NCBI RefSeq assembly: GCF_000003195.3
Contig: NC_012871.2
Location: forward strand, 18,482,658 to 18,546,657
DNA from: Sorghum bicolor
Taxonomy: Eukaryota; Streptophyta; Magnoliopsida; Poales; Poaceae
DNA: 64,000 nt
Direction of reading: 5' to 3'
Part shown: one piece after another, positions 10,516 to 20,100 of the stretch
Position numbering within the stretch: position 1 is the first letter of the stretch
Layout of the letters: the number at the start of each line of letters is the position of its first letter
Position numbers and translations under genes: made by a program
The notes under the pieces: generated by a model
What the model saw: the letters and a program-made list of their open reading frames with translations, nothing else
Database searches by the model: none
What the model was told of the DNA's origin: nothing

Positions 10516-12045
10516 TCAATCACCACCATGTAAAATGGTTGTTCCCGTGGACAATCGCGGTGGTAACCGCAACTGCTCGTCCACACGCGCCTCCAACCGA
10601 TGCCGCACGGCCGCGGCAGCGCCTTGCAACGAAGCGAACGATGACCCACCTTGCGCCACCGCACTCCGGCACGCGTCCCTCATCTCCGAGGCCCGCTCCC
10701 TCGCCCGCCTTCCCTCCTCTTCCTCGCCGCCGCCGCCGCTCACGAGGCACCTCACGGCCCGCGCCACCTCCCCTGCGTCCACAAAATTGTTCCTCTTCCT
10801 GTCCACGTCCATCCTGACCGCGACGCCCATGGAGGCCACGAGCTCGAACGCGTTTAGGTGCTGCTCGGCGTACAGCGGCCACGGCGCCATCGGCACGCCC
10901 GACCACAAGGCCTCGATCACCGAGGTCCAGCCGCAGTGCGTCACGAAGCCGGCCACGGCGTGGTGAGCCAGGACCTCCCTCTGCGGCGCCCACGACGTCC
11001 AGACGAGCCCCCGGTCCTTTGTCCGGTCCAAGAACCCTTGTGGGAGAAGCTCGGCCAGCGGGTGCACTGTCGCCGTCGCCGTCGCCGCGGCTGGCGACGA
11101 CGAGCGAAGAACCCACAGGAAGCGCTGCCCGCTGCGCTCGAGGCCGGCGGCGGCTTCCCTCACCTGCTCCGCGTTCAGGAACCCCAGGCTGCCGAAGCAG
11201 AGGAACACAACTGAGGCCCGCGGTTGAACGTCGAGCCACCTGACGCACTCGTCATCGCCACTCGTAGCATCGGCCAAGGGGATCACCGGGCCGATTGGGT
11301 ATACCGGCGGCGAGGGGCGTCCACCCGTGCACTGGCCCTCGTTAATTGCCGCCAGCACCGCCGGCTCGAGCTCCGCCGCGGTGTTGACGATGATGCCACT
11401 AGCCTCCGCGAGGCGTCTGCCGTGGTACACGGTATCCGCGTAGCTCGGGCTCTTCCTACTCATCACGGACGCCGGCATGCATGACGCCGGAACCGGCGGC
11501 AAGCCTTGGACGGGCACGTGCTGGCCTTCTTCCATCTCGCCGAACTCCTCGGGCATCACGTCGTCGAGCGCCGGCAGCTGCAGCATGACGGCGAGCATAG
11601 CGGCGGACGACGCGAAGTAGACGTACGCCGGGATGCCGAGCTCTCGGGCGACGTCGAACATGGTCGTCGACGTGAACTCGACGACCAGCGCGGCGGCGGG
11701 CGCCGGCAGCGCGGCCACGGCGGCCCTGACGTGCGGCGCGTGGAGGTGGATGTACTGCGAGGTGAAATGCTCCACGCTGGTGCAGCCGGTGGGCGCGTCT
11801 ACCGCGGGGAGGTGGTGGAAGCTCACCTCGCAGCCGATGGGCTCGGCAGCGGCGGCCCCGCGCGCAACGTGCGCGGCGACCTGGGACGTGGACTCAGGCG
11901 TCGGGGGCCGCATGACCAAGACGGTGAGGGAGAAGTCGGCTGTGCCGAGGACGGCAACGAGACGCTTGCCGGCCTCGAGCGCAGCCGTGAAATGGCCGGA
12001 TGCCCAGACCGGCAGGAGTACGACCGTCGGCTTCGCCATGGCCAT
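10516..12045 (-). CDS. Family-1 UDP-glycosyltransferase (plant UGT, group E-like)
   Basis: A single exon of 509 residues, normal for plant UGTs, which transfer a sugar from a UDP-sugar to small acceptors in the cytosol. The N-terminal acceptor domain has the expected catalytic His at residue 18 (SGHFTAALEAGKRL). The usual partner Asp, in the VVDxF motif of UGT72-type enzymes, is Glu here (VVEF, Glu123). The middle WLDVQP...FLCFGSLG block (270-287) is canonical. The 44-residue PSPG box spans Trp352-Gln395 and ends YAEQ, which favours a glucosyl donor. In it HCGWNS reads HCGWTS (Thr374). Start: MAMAK at 12045; Met3 is an alternative. The overall layout resembles group E (UGT71/72/88), but the acceptor cannot be inferred. 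No frame break is seen, so the gene looks intact. Confidence 0.95.
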   Translation of the reverse strand: MAMAKPTVVLLPVWASGHFTAALEAGKRLVAVLGTADFSLTVLVMRPPTPESTSQVAAHVARGAAAAEPIGCEVSFHHLPAVDAPTGCTSVEHFTSQYIHLHAPHVRAAVAALPAPAAALVVEFTSTTMFDVARELGIPAYVYFASSAAMLAVMLQLPALDDVMPEEFGEMEEGQHVPVQGLPPVPASCMPASVMSRKSPSYADTVYHGRRLAEASGIIVNTAAELEPAVLAAINEGQCTGGRPSPPVYPIGPVIPLADATSGDDECVRWLDVQPRASVVFLCFGSLGFLNAEQVREAAAGLERSGQRFLWVLRSSSPAAATATATVHPLAELLPQGFLDRTKDRGLVWTSWAPQREVLAHHAVAGFVTHCGWTSVIEALWSGVPMAPWPLYAEQHLNAFELVASMGVAVRMDVDRKRNNFVDAGEVARAVRCLVSGGGGEEEEGRRARERASEMRDACRSAVAQGGSSFASLQGAAAAVRHRLEARVDEQLRLPPRLSTGTTILHGGD

Positions 12046-12724
12046 CCAGACGGCGAGCTCTGCTCTCCAGTTCGTGTGCGTACCACCGAAGTGGCCTAAT
12101 TACTTGTTTTCTGCCGTATTTGTTGCTCTATCGTGTGCCTAGTTGAGACCATATGACAATTGAAAGATAGTGCCGAAGCCACGTTGCCTAAATCATTCCG
12201 TCATTATTATCTGATTTATGCTTCAGATCCAGCTCAGAGGTAGAGGAGGCAGAGCAAAGAAACAGTCCCGCATTGCACTGCCGTGCCGTTTACCTCGTAG
12301 CTGATCGCGAATTGCACAGCTTTGCTTTACTTAAAGCAAAACCTTTTTTTGTGGGGATTACCTTCACGAATAGTTTCCTGGATGAAACCAAAGCTGCTTT
12401 GGTGAACCATTTAGTAAAACAACTTAACATATAGATTTTTTTAAAAAATATGCTTTTATAGAATCCCACACAAGATCCACTTGTATGAGGTGAAACTGTG
12501 AAAAACTACTATTTTGAGCTTCACCCCACTTCATTCCTTTGTAAGAGCATGATTTAAGAAGCTTCATCTATAAAGTTGTTTGCAAAAAGGTGTTTAACAA
12601 AAATAAGACATCTCACAACAGCTCACAAAGCTGTGTCAAATATGACTTATTTAAATATCACTTTCATGGATTGCGCACCCTAAAAAAAATTCGAAATCCT
12701 CAGAGATTGTTAGTTTCCAAACTA
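12046..12724. other. Upstream region of the UGT gene
   Basis: Presumed promoter side of the minus-strand UGT. I see no convincing TATA box in the first 150 bases above the ATG. From about 12340 to 12620 the sequence is AT-rich with GAAGC/GCTTC-containing stretches that look like an old MITE, but I cannot define its ends. Confidence 0.35.
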
Positions 12725-12983
12725 CTCCCTCCATCCCAAATTGTAAGTCATTCTAAGAATCTTGTAGAGTCAAATTATCTCAAGTTTGACCAAAATTTTA
12801 GATAAAATTACAAATTTTTGTGGCATTAAATAGATATATTATGAAAATATAATTAATGAAGAACTTAATGATACTTAGTTGATATCATAAATGTTATTAT
12901 CGTACCATATAAATTTGGTCAAACTTGAGGTGATTTGACTCTCTAAGATTCTTAGAATGACTTATAATTTGAGATGAAGGGAG
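12725..12983. mobile_element. Stowaway-like MITE (259 bp)
   Basis: Ends are inverted copies: CTCCCTCCATCCCAAATTGT at 12725 and its near-perfect complement ending GGGAG at 12983. TA dinucleotides flank it at 12723-12724 and 12984-12985. CTCCCTC termini and a TA target are the hallmarks of Tc1/mariner-type Stowaway MITEs. No coding capacity. Confidence 0.88.
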
Positions 12984-12985
12984 TA

Positions 12986-13981
12986 GCTCATAGTGAGAAT
13001 AAGATGGAAGGGAGGAGATGGGTGGGTGGCCTTGTGGTACGTTTGAGTCTGGCGTGCAACAAAAAGATAGCTCTTTTCTCTTTTCTTCTCTTTTTGGCAA
13101 AATGACATGGTGGATTTCTATTAGCCAACAGATCTATCATTGCTGGAGGTGCACTTACCAACTTTGTCGGAGAAAATAATTTCCAGGGACAATTATATAC
13201 CTTCCTGAATAATGCTTGATTTTTAGATATGCTTGGGTAGCAAGGGTTGCCAAAATTACCTCTATAAATCTATTTTGACCACAATGCTCATTGTTAGTTA
13301 CAGTCATTTTATGCTGTTTGTTTTTACAGGTTTTAGACTAACACTGCAGATATATGTTCACATATAAACAATATTGGTGGCACTCATTTTCTACAATAAA
13401 AGAGCAAATATAGGGTATAAAACACTTGCATGGTGAGTCCCAACAATGCTCTCACATGTTCACTCTTATTAAGACCGCTAAGCTCGGCAGGCAACCGGCG
13501 TATCCACGTGTCTTGTACGACGTCCAGTGAAAACAACCCCTGGATCCTTAGTACTCTGGATCCTTAGTACGTGTCTTGTTTTCAATTTTTCCTGATGTGG
13601 GCGCATTCTCCTCAGACGAACTCTGGATCCTTAGTAGAGTTCGATGAGAATGTGGAATCATGATTATCACTCTTTCATGATTTCGTAAAGGGGTTTTTTT
13701 TTCATTTCTTCGGTTTTGTTTATTGTTTTTATATAATAATAATAATAATAATAGGTTTTTCAATATATATTTTATGCTGATACAATAGTATATATATATT
13801 ACACGCATATTAAGCATATATAAATAAAAATTATAGGCTTAGCTTTATAATTAAGCTTTGCCTATAATAAAATGAATATGCCACATCAAAAATTAAATAA
13901 ATATGTAAAAGCTTTATATATATAGTTCTATAAGTACAAAATTCGTAACACATATATACATAGAGTTCTTTCTCCCAATGT
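12986..13981. other. Unassigned AT-rich sequence with a small dispersed repeat
   Basis: No gene. The word CTGGATCCTTAGTA occurs three times, at about 13541, 13556 and 13622. An (AAT)n tract lies at 13735-13752. The left terminus of the large CACTA element should lie here or nearby, but I find neither a CACTACTACAG end nor its TTTAGCACCGG motifs, so that end appears lost. Confidence 0.4.
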
Positions 13982-14340
13982 CTAAAATTGATACAAATGA
14001 TCATCATTGTTTGGAATAAGAGTTTCGTTGCTGTTGAAGTGAAACTCGCCGTTTGGATTGATCACTTGCTCGCAGAGAAATCCTGCTATCGTCTCTTGGA
14101 TAGCTTTGATTCGGTCTTTTTGTATGACCTTTTCCATCAACCATTCCGTCTTTAATTTGAAATAAACAAAAAAGTATTAGTTATCTAAGTTATTTAATAT
14201 AATTCAGAAGATAATGAAAAGAGACATGTAACGTACTCCGAGCGTCTCTGTGGGTGTTTGATTGACTTGTGCCATCATGAATTTGCACACGTAATATGCA
14301 CATAGGTTGTTCCCCACTTCTTGTCTTAAACACCACTGTA

Positions 14341-14384
<44 letters not shown>

Positions 14385-14746
14385 TCCTTTGTACACGTAC
14401 GTGTAGTTACTCTCATCTTCATAAACTACATTGTGTATGTATTCATACTTGTTTATCAGTTTGAGTATGTTTATATACTCATATTAAGATACTCAGGATC
14501 TTACCACGCGAAAATTTTTTTAAAAAATTATATTTTAAATATATTACTAAAATGCCACTACTATAATATATACAATAAGTATAACCATATACTCTATGTA
14601 TGTATGCATACTTAACATACATATCACTCTAGATGGTGTAGTATGATCATATACTTTGTCTATATACATTTCGTCCGGTTATATACACCTTAAATCTAGA
14701 GATACATAGATGAGAGTAACTACACGCGCGTGTAAAAGAAACGCGT

Positions 14747-14796
<50 letters not shown>

Positions 14797-14879
14797 CGGC
14801 CACGACAATAAGAAGGCTAAAAGTTAGCAAAGTTTGCTAGCTAGTAAAACTTACTTGTGGATGAATTATATTAAGTGGC
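13982..14879 (-). pseudogene. C-terminal Ulp1-like (C48) exons of CACTA gene 2
   Basis: Three exons in one continuous frame: 14879-14855 (ends LNIIHPQ, donor GTAAGT), 14335-14237 (WCLRQEVGNNLCAYYVCKF, donor GTACGT) and 14149-13982 (starts TEWLMEK, stop TAG). The Q...NNLC..YYVC block matches the oxyanion Gln and nucleophile Cys region of Ulp1-like cysteine proteases often fused to second genes of grass CACTA elements. The tail FLCEQVINPNGEFHF also resembles those proteins. The His/Asp part is absent. The 14336-14854 intron holds a (TA)n tract and a MITE. The first exon continues across the solo LTR into 16092-16121. It is the far end of the gene at 20101-24584, cut off by insertions. Confidence 0.6.
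14343..14793. mobile_element. Micron-like MITE inserted in a (TA)n microsatellite
   Basis: A 369-bp non-TA core (about 14380-14748) is bounded on both sides by (TA)n runs (14343-14379 and 14749-14793). Its ends are inverted copies: CCTTTGTACACGTACGTGTA near the left, and the complementary GTAACTACACGCGCGTGTAA near the right. No coding capacity. Insertion into (TA)n is the defining habit of the rice Micron family. Assignment to that family is by structure only. Confidence 0.6.
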
Positions 14880-16091
14880 TGTTGGGTATTTTAAACGCAA
14901 ACAGAAAAATCCGTAAGCGCACGGATACCGATGTAGCTTTCACCCGGGAGTATTCCAGATTATCGATTTTCCACAGGGAACGTGAGTGTACTAATTAAGA
15001 TTCAAGATCGCCCAAGGATAACTATATAATTATTTTTGGTGGGAAGAGAGGAAGTTTCCTTTGATCTAAGAATCAAGAATTACTTCAAAGATTATTTATT
15101 TCGGGACATCAGAACACTAACCATAGAAAGAGATGAGAAGGGGGCAAGGAAGCTCTGACTACGGTCCTACAAACACCGATCCGAACGAGGTGGAATACGT
15201 CGACCGTTAGGGCTGTCACTACCCTAGGGCAACCACAAAAATCCACAGGATTGGGTGCAATTCCAGGTAATTGCAAGACTAAACACCACGTCTAATCTAT
15301 TAATTACTACTCTAGCGTTTCAAAGACTAGAGCACTTGCTGCAAGCGAGAATCCAATAAATAACTTGAATGTAAATAAAAGTAATTAAAGAACTCAGGAA
15401 TTATGAATTGAAGAACGATGAAGAACGAACCAGTTGCTGCAAAGGTACAATGTTGAGGAAGATCCGACAAATCCGGCTCCTCCGCTCTCCTCTTCTCTCT
15501 CCCTATTTTCTAGATTACAACTAGAACTAACTAGAACTAGAACTAGATAAACTAGAACTAGAACTAGATAAACTAGAGGGATCCTCTCTACTTGGATGAA
15601 TAATTGAAACCCTAGCTTTGATTCTGTAGAAGAGATATGTTCTCCAGGGGCCAGGGGGCCTGCTTATATAGCCCCTCCAAATGAATCTGGGCCGTCGGAT
15701 CAAACCGACCTTAATCGCACGGTTTTCCTTAATCCTTTAGGTCGGTAGAGCATAATCCGCGAGGCGAAGCCTGATTGGCTCCTGTAGCAGGGCGGGCGCC
15801 CAAGGGGGGAGGGCGGGCGCCCTGCCCCCGGGCCCGCTCGGCCTCCCGTTCGTTCCCGTGGCTTCTGGAGTCTTCTAGATGATAGAAAAATGGCGCACAT
15901 GTTAATATCTCTATGTAAACCCGACGTGTGGGCCTTTTCTCCATATTTCCTGATAACCCCTGTAGAAATAGACAAACACCAAAACTCGTGGAATTCTGTC
16001 AGATAAAACCATAAGTCTGGGTGTTGGTTGCATTTGGATCTTTTTTCATGATTAGTTGATGGTTAAATGTGAGCATTAAAGACTGTCAACA
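14880..16091 (-). mobile_element. Solo LTR (Athila-like) with perfect TSD
   Basis: On the minus strand it runs TGTTGACAGTC... to ...CCCAACA, 1212 bp, related to the LTRs at 16122 and 21054. The 5-bp target duplication is perfect: GTGGC at 14875-14879 and 16092-16096. A minus-strand TATA box sits in the GGGGCTATATAAGC context (about 15661-15675), beside a GC-rich segment at 15785-15850. No internal sequence is present, so this is a solo LTR left by intra-element recombination. It split an exon of CACTA gene 2. Confidence 0.9.
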
Positions 16092-16121
16092 GTGGCGCTT
16101 TACATCCACTGAGATGTTCAC
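16092..16121 (-). pseudogene. 30-bp island of CACTA gene 2 between two insertions
   Basis: Open on the minus strand in the same frame as the 14855-14879 exon when the GTGGC duplication is counted once (reads EHLSGCKAPLNIIHPQ across the site). Its right edge is the 5' LTR of the next retrotransposon. This island shows that the two retrotransposon insertions were independent events in the same exon. Confidence 0.6.
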
Positions 16122-17785
16122 TGTTGACGGTCCTTAAGTATCAAATTTAATTATCAAATAAACAAAGAAAAGGATCCAAATAAAATCAACATCTAGACTT
16201 AGGGTTTTATCTGACAGAATTCCACGAGTTTTGGTGTTTATCTATTTCTACAGGGGGTTATTAGGAAATATGTAAGAAAGGTCCACACGTCGAGATTACA
16301 TAAAGATATTAACATGCCGCGCAATTATCTTACATCTAGAAGACTCCAGAAGCCACGGGAAGGAAGTGAAGGCCGAACGGGGCCTGGCCCTGGGCGCCTG
16401 CCCAGGAGACCAGGGCGCCCGCCCCCTGTTGGAGTCCAATTAGGATACTCTTTCAGGACTAATCTCCACCGACCTAAAGGATCAAGGATAACCGTTCAAT
16501 CAATGTCGGTTTGATCCAACGGTCCAGATTCACTTGAAGGGACCATAAAACCAGACCCCCTGGCTCCTGGAGGAGAGAGCCTCTCAACCCTAATTCATTA
16601 TTCTCAAGGGAGAAGAAGCCTCTGATCAAGCCTAGAGCCACCACATCAACTAGACATCTAGATTAGCATAGCTACATAGGATTAGAACTAGAAAGAGTCA
16701 ATCTTCAATTGATTTCCGGATCTGTCAAGAGGATTCTTGGTAATTCTCTAAATGTGCTTCTAATTGTTCTTCTAATCATCTTTGTTCTTCAATATTATGA
16801 ATATTATTTTGTTCTACTTCAATATATTGCTTATGACTTTGCTCTACTTGTTTATATTCAAGATTATATTGTTCTTAGTTTATCATAGTTATATACTTGG
16901 CTTAGTTAGATTGGATCTATATACATGTTTAGGATCGTATAGCGTTTATCCATCGAATCCATGGGTAAATGATAGATATTGTGTAGGCGTGGTGCTTATA
17001 CCGTATTTATCTGCGAATGTACCTAATATGCCAGATCATGGGGTAGTTCGTGATAGTGACAGCTTCATTGATTCTTATATAGTCCCCCTCTCGTGTATTG
17101 GGCTGGCAGAGCAACATTATTACAGGGGAGTGATTGCAATGTTTCTCATTTACCTTGCTAATATCACTATGCATGGGCGTAGTCTTGTCTCACAATGATT
17201 GCTAAGTATGCTTGCACTAATTATGATAATGCTAGACTATATAGTTGAGAATAACTTAGGAAATATTCTTGTAGTTCGTTCTAATTCCATGCTAATGACT
17301 TTCTAGAGTATCTAATTGAGGTGCTTATCATATTTATTATGTGGCTAAGTTATCCTAATCAGATTAATGATCTTTGTCACTATTCATTACTTCATATATC
17401 CTTTATGTGACACTTACCCCTGTATGAAAGAATTAGATAAATGATCTCAATTATACATGCAATGATAGATACTCAATCTCATATTCTATTCTGTAATCAA
17501 TATTGATGATTGTTAATCCCTTCCCAGTGGTAAAAATATAAATAATGATACCTGGAATACTTCCCAATTAAAATGCTACATCGGTATTAATCTGTGCGCT
17601 TGGAGATCTCATTCATTATTTATTTAGAAGAGCAATTGCATATATCAATACCGCGTCTCTCATGTCATGCTGGGGATGACAACTTGGCTTAAGTGGTATG
17701 AGGGATAGGTTTGGCATTTTTGGCACCGTTATCAAAATTAGAAAACTAAGTCTACTTTTGGTAATGATGTTAAGAATACCCAACA
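16122..17785 (+). mobile_element. 5' LTR of a truncated Athila-like retrotransposon
   Basis: From TGTTGACGGTCCTTAAG to CCCAACA, 1664 bp. It is followed after AGCA by the primer-binding motif TTTTGGCGCCGTTGCCAGGG (about 17791-17810), complementary to the 3' end of a plant tRNA-Asp type. A TATA-like CCATAAAACC lies near 16540. It is very similar to the solo LTR at 21054-22687. Confidence 0.88.
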
Positions 17786-18124
17786 AGCATTTTTGGCGCC
17801 GTTGCCAGGGAAGGTTGATTACTAATCAGGAATGGATATAGATTTTTGAGTTATCATTCGCATCACTAATGTGATTGAGCTTATCTATTCTCTCATACAG
17901 TTTTACCCCGATATTTTTCTATTTTTATCTTGTGCAGGGGAATGTATGAATAGAAGACATCTTCCAGGAAGAGATCATCAACACTTCAGCAAGAAGCATT
18001 ATTCAATCCGCGAGCATTATTCAGAAAAATAAGAGCCAAGCTCAAGAAGAGATCATCAACACTTCAGCAAGAAGCTTCATCCAATTAAGAAGATCACCGG
18101 AACTTGTCTTCTGAGTTTGAAGCC
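17786..18124 (+). promoter_or_regulatory. Primer-binding site and gag leader
   Basis: The PBS is at about 17791-17810, directly downstream of the LTR, and a 300-bp leader precedes the gag start at 18125. The leader contains a repeated phrase, AGATCATCAACACTTCAGC, at about 17970 and 18050, roughly 80 bp apart. Confidence 0.7.
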
Positions 18125-20100
18125 ATGGCGAACAAATCAATCCGCGAGTTCTTAGCTCCCACTATGGACAACATCCGCACTGGACCTGCTGCAGAGATCG
18201 ATGGCAACTTTGGCTCAAGCCTGGACTTATCAACATGGTGCAATCCAACCAGTTCTGTGGGAAGGCACACGAAGATGCTAGTGCTCATCTCCAACACTTC
18301 CTGGAGATTTGCAACACATTTACCATATCAGGAGTCCCCAGAGATGCTATACTACTTCGCCTCTTCCCATTCTCACTGTTAGGAAGAGCGAAGCAGTGGT
18401 TCTACGCTACAAAGGAGAAGAATACTATGTGGGCACTCTGCTCAACAAACTTCCTGGCTAAGTTCTTTCCCATGGACAAGACCAATGCTCTCTGTGGGAA
18501 GATTACAAGTTTTCAGCAACAACATGATGAATTCGTTCCAGAAGCATGGGAGCACTTCCAAGACTACATCCTAGAATGTCCCCATCATGGAATGGAGAGT
18601 TGGCTACTGATGCAGATGTTTTATCATGGGCTTGGCAACAGTGCCCGAGAAACCATAGATGCTGCAGCCGGAGGAGCATTCCTATCACTTACCATACCAC
18701 AAGCCATAGCTCTTGTGGAGAAGATGGCGTCCAACCAAAGCTGGAATGAAGAAAGGACCCAGACACGCAAGAAAGGTGGAGGTATGCATCAGCTCAAGGA
18801 GGTAGACATGCTGTCTGCAAAGCTAGACCTACTCATGAAGAAGCTCGATGATAGAGCTAGAGATAAGAAAGAAGTTATGCACATCTACGACTCTCACATG
18901 ACTTGTGAGGAATGTGGAGATACTGGACACTCAGGCAATCACTGCCTTGAGATGCTTGAGGATGTGAACTACATCAACAATAAAAACAACTACTACTATA
19001 ACCGTCCTCCACAAAATCAAGGTTGGAATCAACAAAGGCCTAACTACTCAGGTAATTATCAAGGTAACAATTCTTACAACAATAATAATAATAATTTTCC
19101 ACCTCTGAGAGAGTTAGTGTCTAATCAAGGAAAGCTAATGGATAACCTATCTAAGAAATTGGCATCTAATGATAAAATGCTAGAAAATATAAATAATAGA
19201 ATGGATAATTTCTCTACTACCATCAAGAATCAAATTAGCTTTAATAAAATGATTGAATCTCAGTTAAATCAAATAGCTGCTGCTGTTCCTGCTACTAACC
19301 CCGGTATACCATCACAACCGGAAGGATTAGAATCTGCAAATCTTGTAGACATGTTTGATGTAGGTAATAACTGGAGTAACCCCGTCACTGAAGTTACTAT
19401 TGACCTTCTGCCGGTCAAGAGAGGCGATCCAGGACGCCCCGTCATCCCGATCTCCATCGGCATGGTGGACGTCCTAGAAGCACTCTGCGACTTTGGCTCT
19501 AGTGTCAACATTATGCCCAGGGTACTCTATGAAAAATTCTTTACATATCCTTTATTAGAAACAACCATGTGTTTGCAGTTTGTAGATCAGGCGTTAAGTT
19601 TTCCAAAAGGAATATTGAAGAACCTTTGTGTCTGAGTTGGTACCTTATATGCCCTAGCAGACTTCATGGTGATAGAGACCGGTAATGATGAGAGAGCACC
19701 CATCATCTTAGGGAGGCCATTCTTGAACACCTCAGGAGCCGTCATCTATGCTAGTGCTGCCAAGATCAGTTTCTACATCAAAGGGAGAAAGAAGATGTTT
19801 TCCTTCAAGAACAAGACTACACAAATCCCAGATCAATCTAGACGTGAATCAAGGAAGAGGACCAACAGGAGGAACAGGAACAAGCAAGTGTGGACCGAGT
19901 CAGCTAAGATGGTCACTGCAGTTCATGGAGGTCAAGATCATCAACTTAAGTCACCGTTTCTGACCAAGAAGTATGACCCAGGAATGCCAAGCATCTATTG
20001 CTCTATAAATGGATACAACTTCTACAAGACGACTTGCGACACCGGATCGGGCGTCAACATAATGGTCGCAGTCACCTATCGGCTCTTGTTCGGAACCATG
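18125..20100 (+). pseudogene. Athila-like gag-protease, truncated and broken
   Basis: Gag starts MANKSIREF at 18125. A one-base shift near 18210 moves the frame, which then stays open from about 18235 to a TGA at 19633-19635 and continues in the same frame beyond it. Recognisable parts in order are the gag core (LLRLFPFSLLGRAKQWFY), an Asn/Gln-rich linker, a CX2CX4HX4C zinc knuckle (CEECGDTGHSGNHC), a retropepsin-like segment (CDFGSSVNIM) and a second similar motif (CDTGSGVNIM). Homology stops at about 20100, where minus-strand CACTA coding sequence begins. There is no reverse transcriptase, integrase or 3' LTR. Gag packages element RNA and the protease processes the polyprotein; this copy is inactive. 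Confidence 0.85.

Noticed and set aside
10520..11248. Long minus-strand frame of 242 residues, and plus-strand frames at 10481-12142
   Set aside because: They overlap the UGT gene in other frames, have Arg/Gly/Ala-rich content and lack any domain; they are shadows of a GC-rich coding exon.
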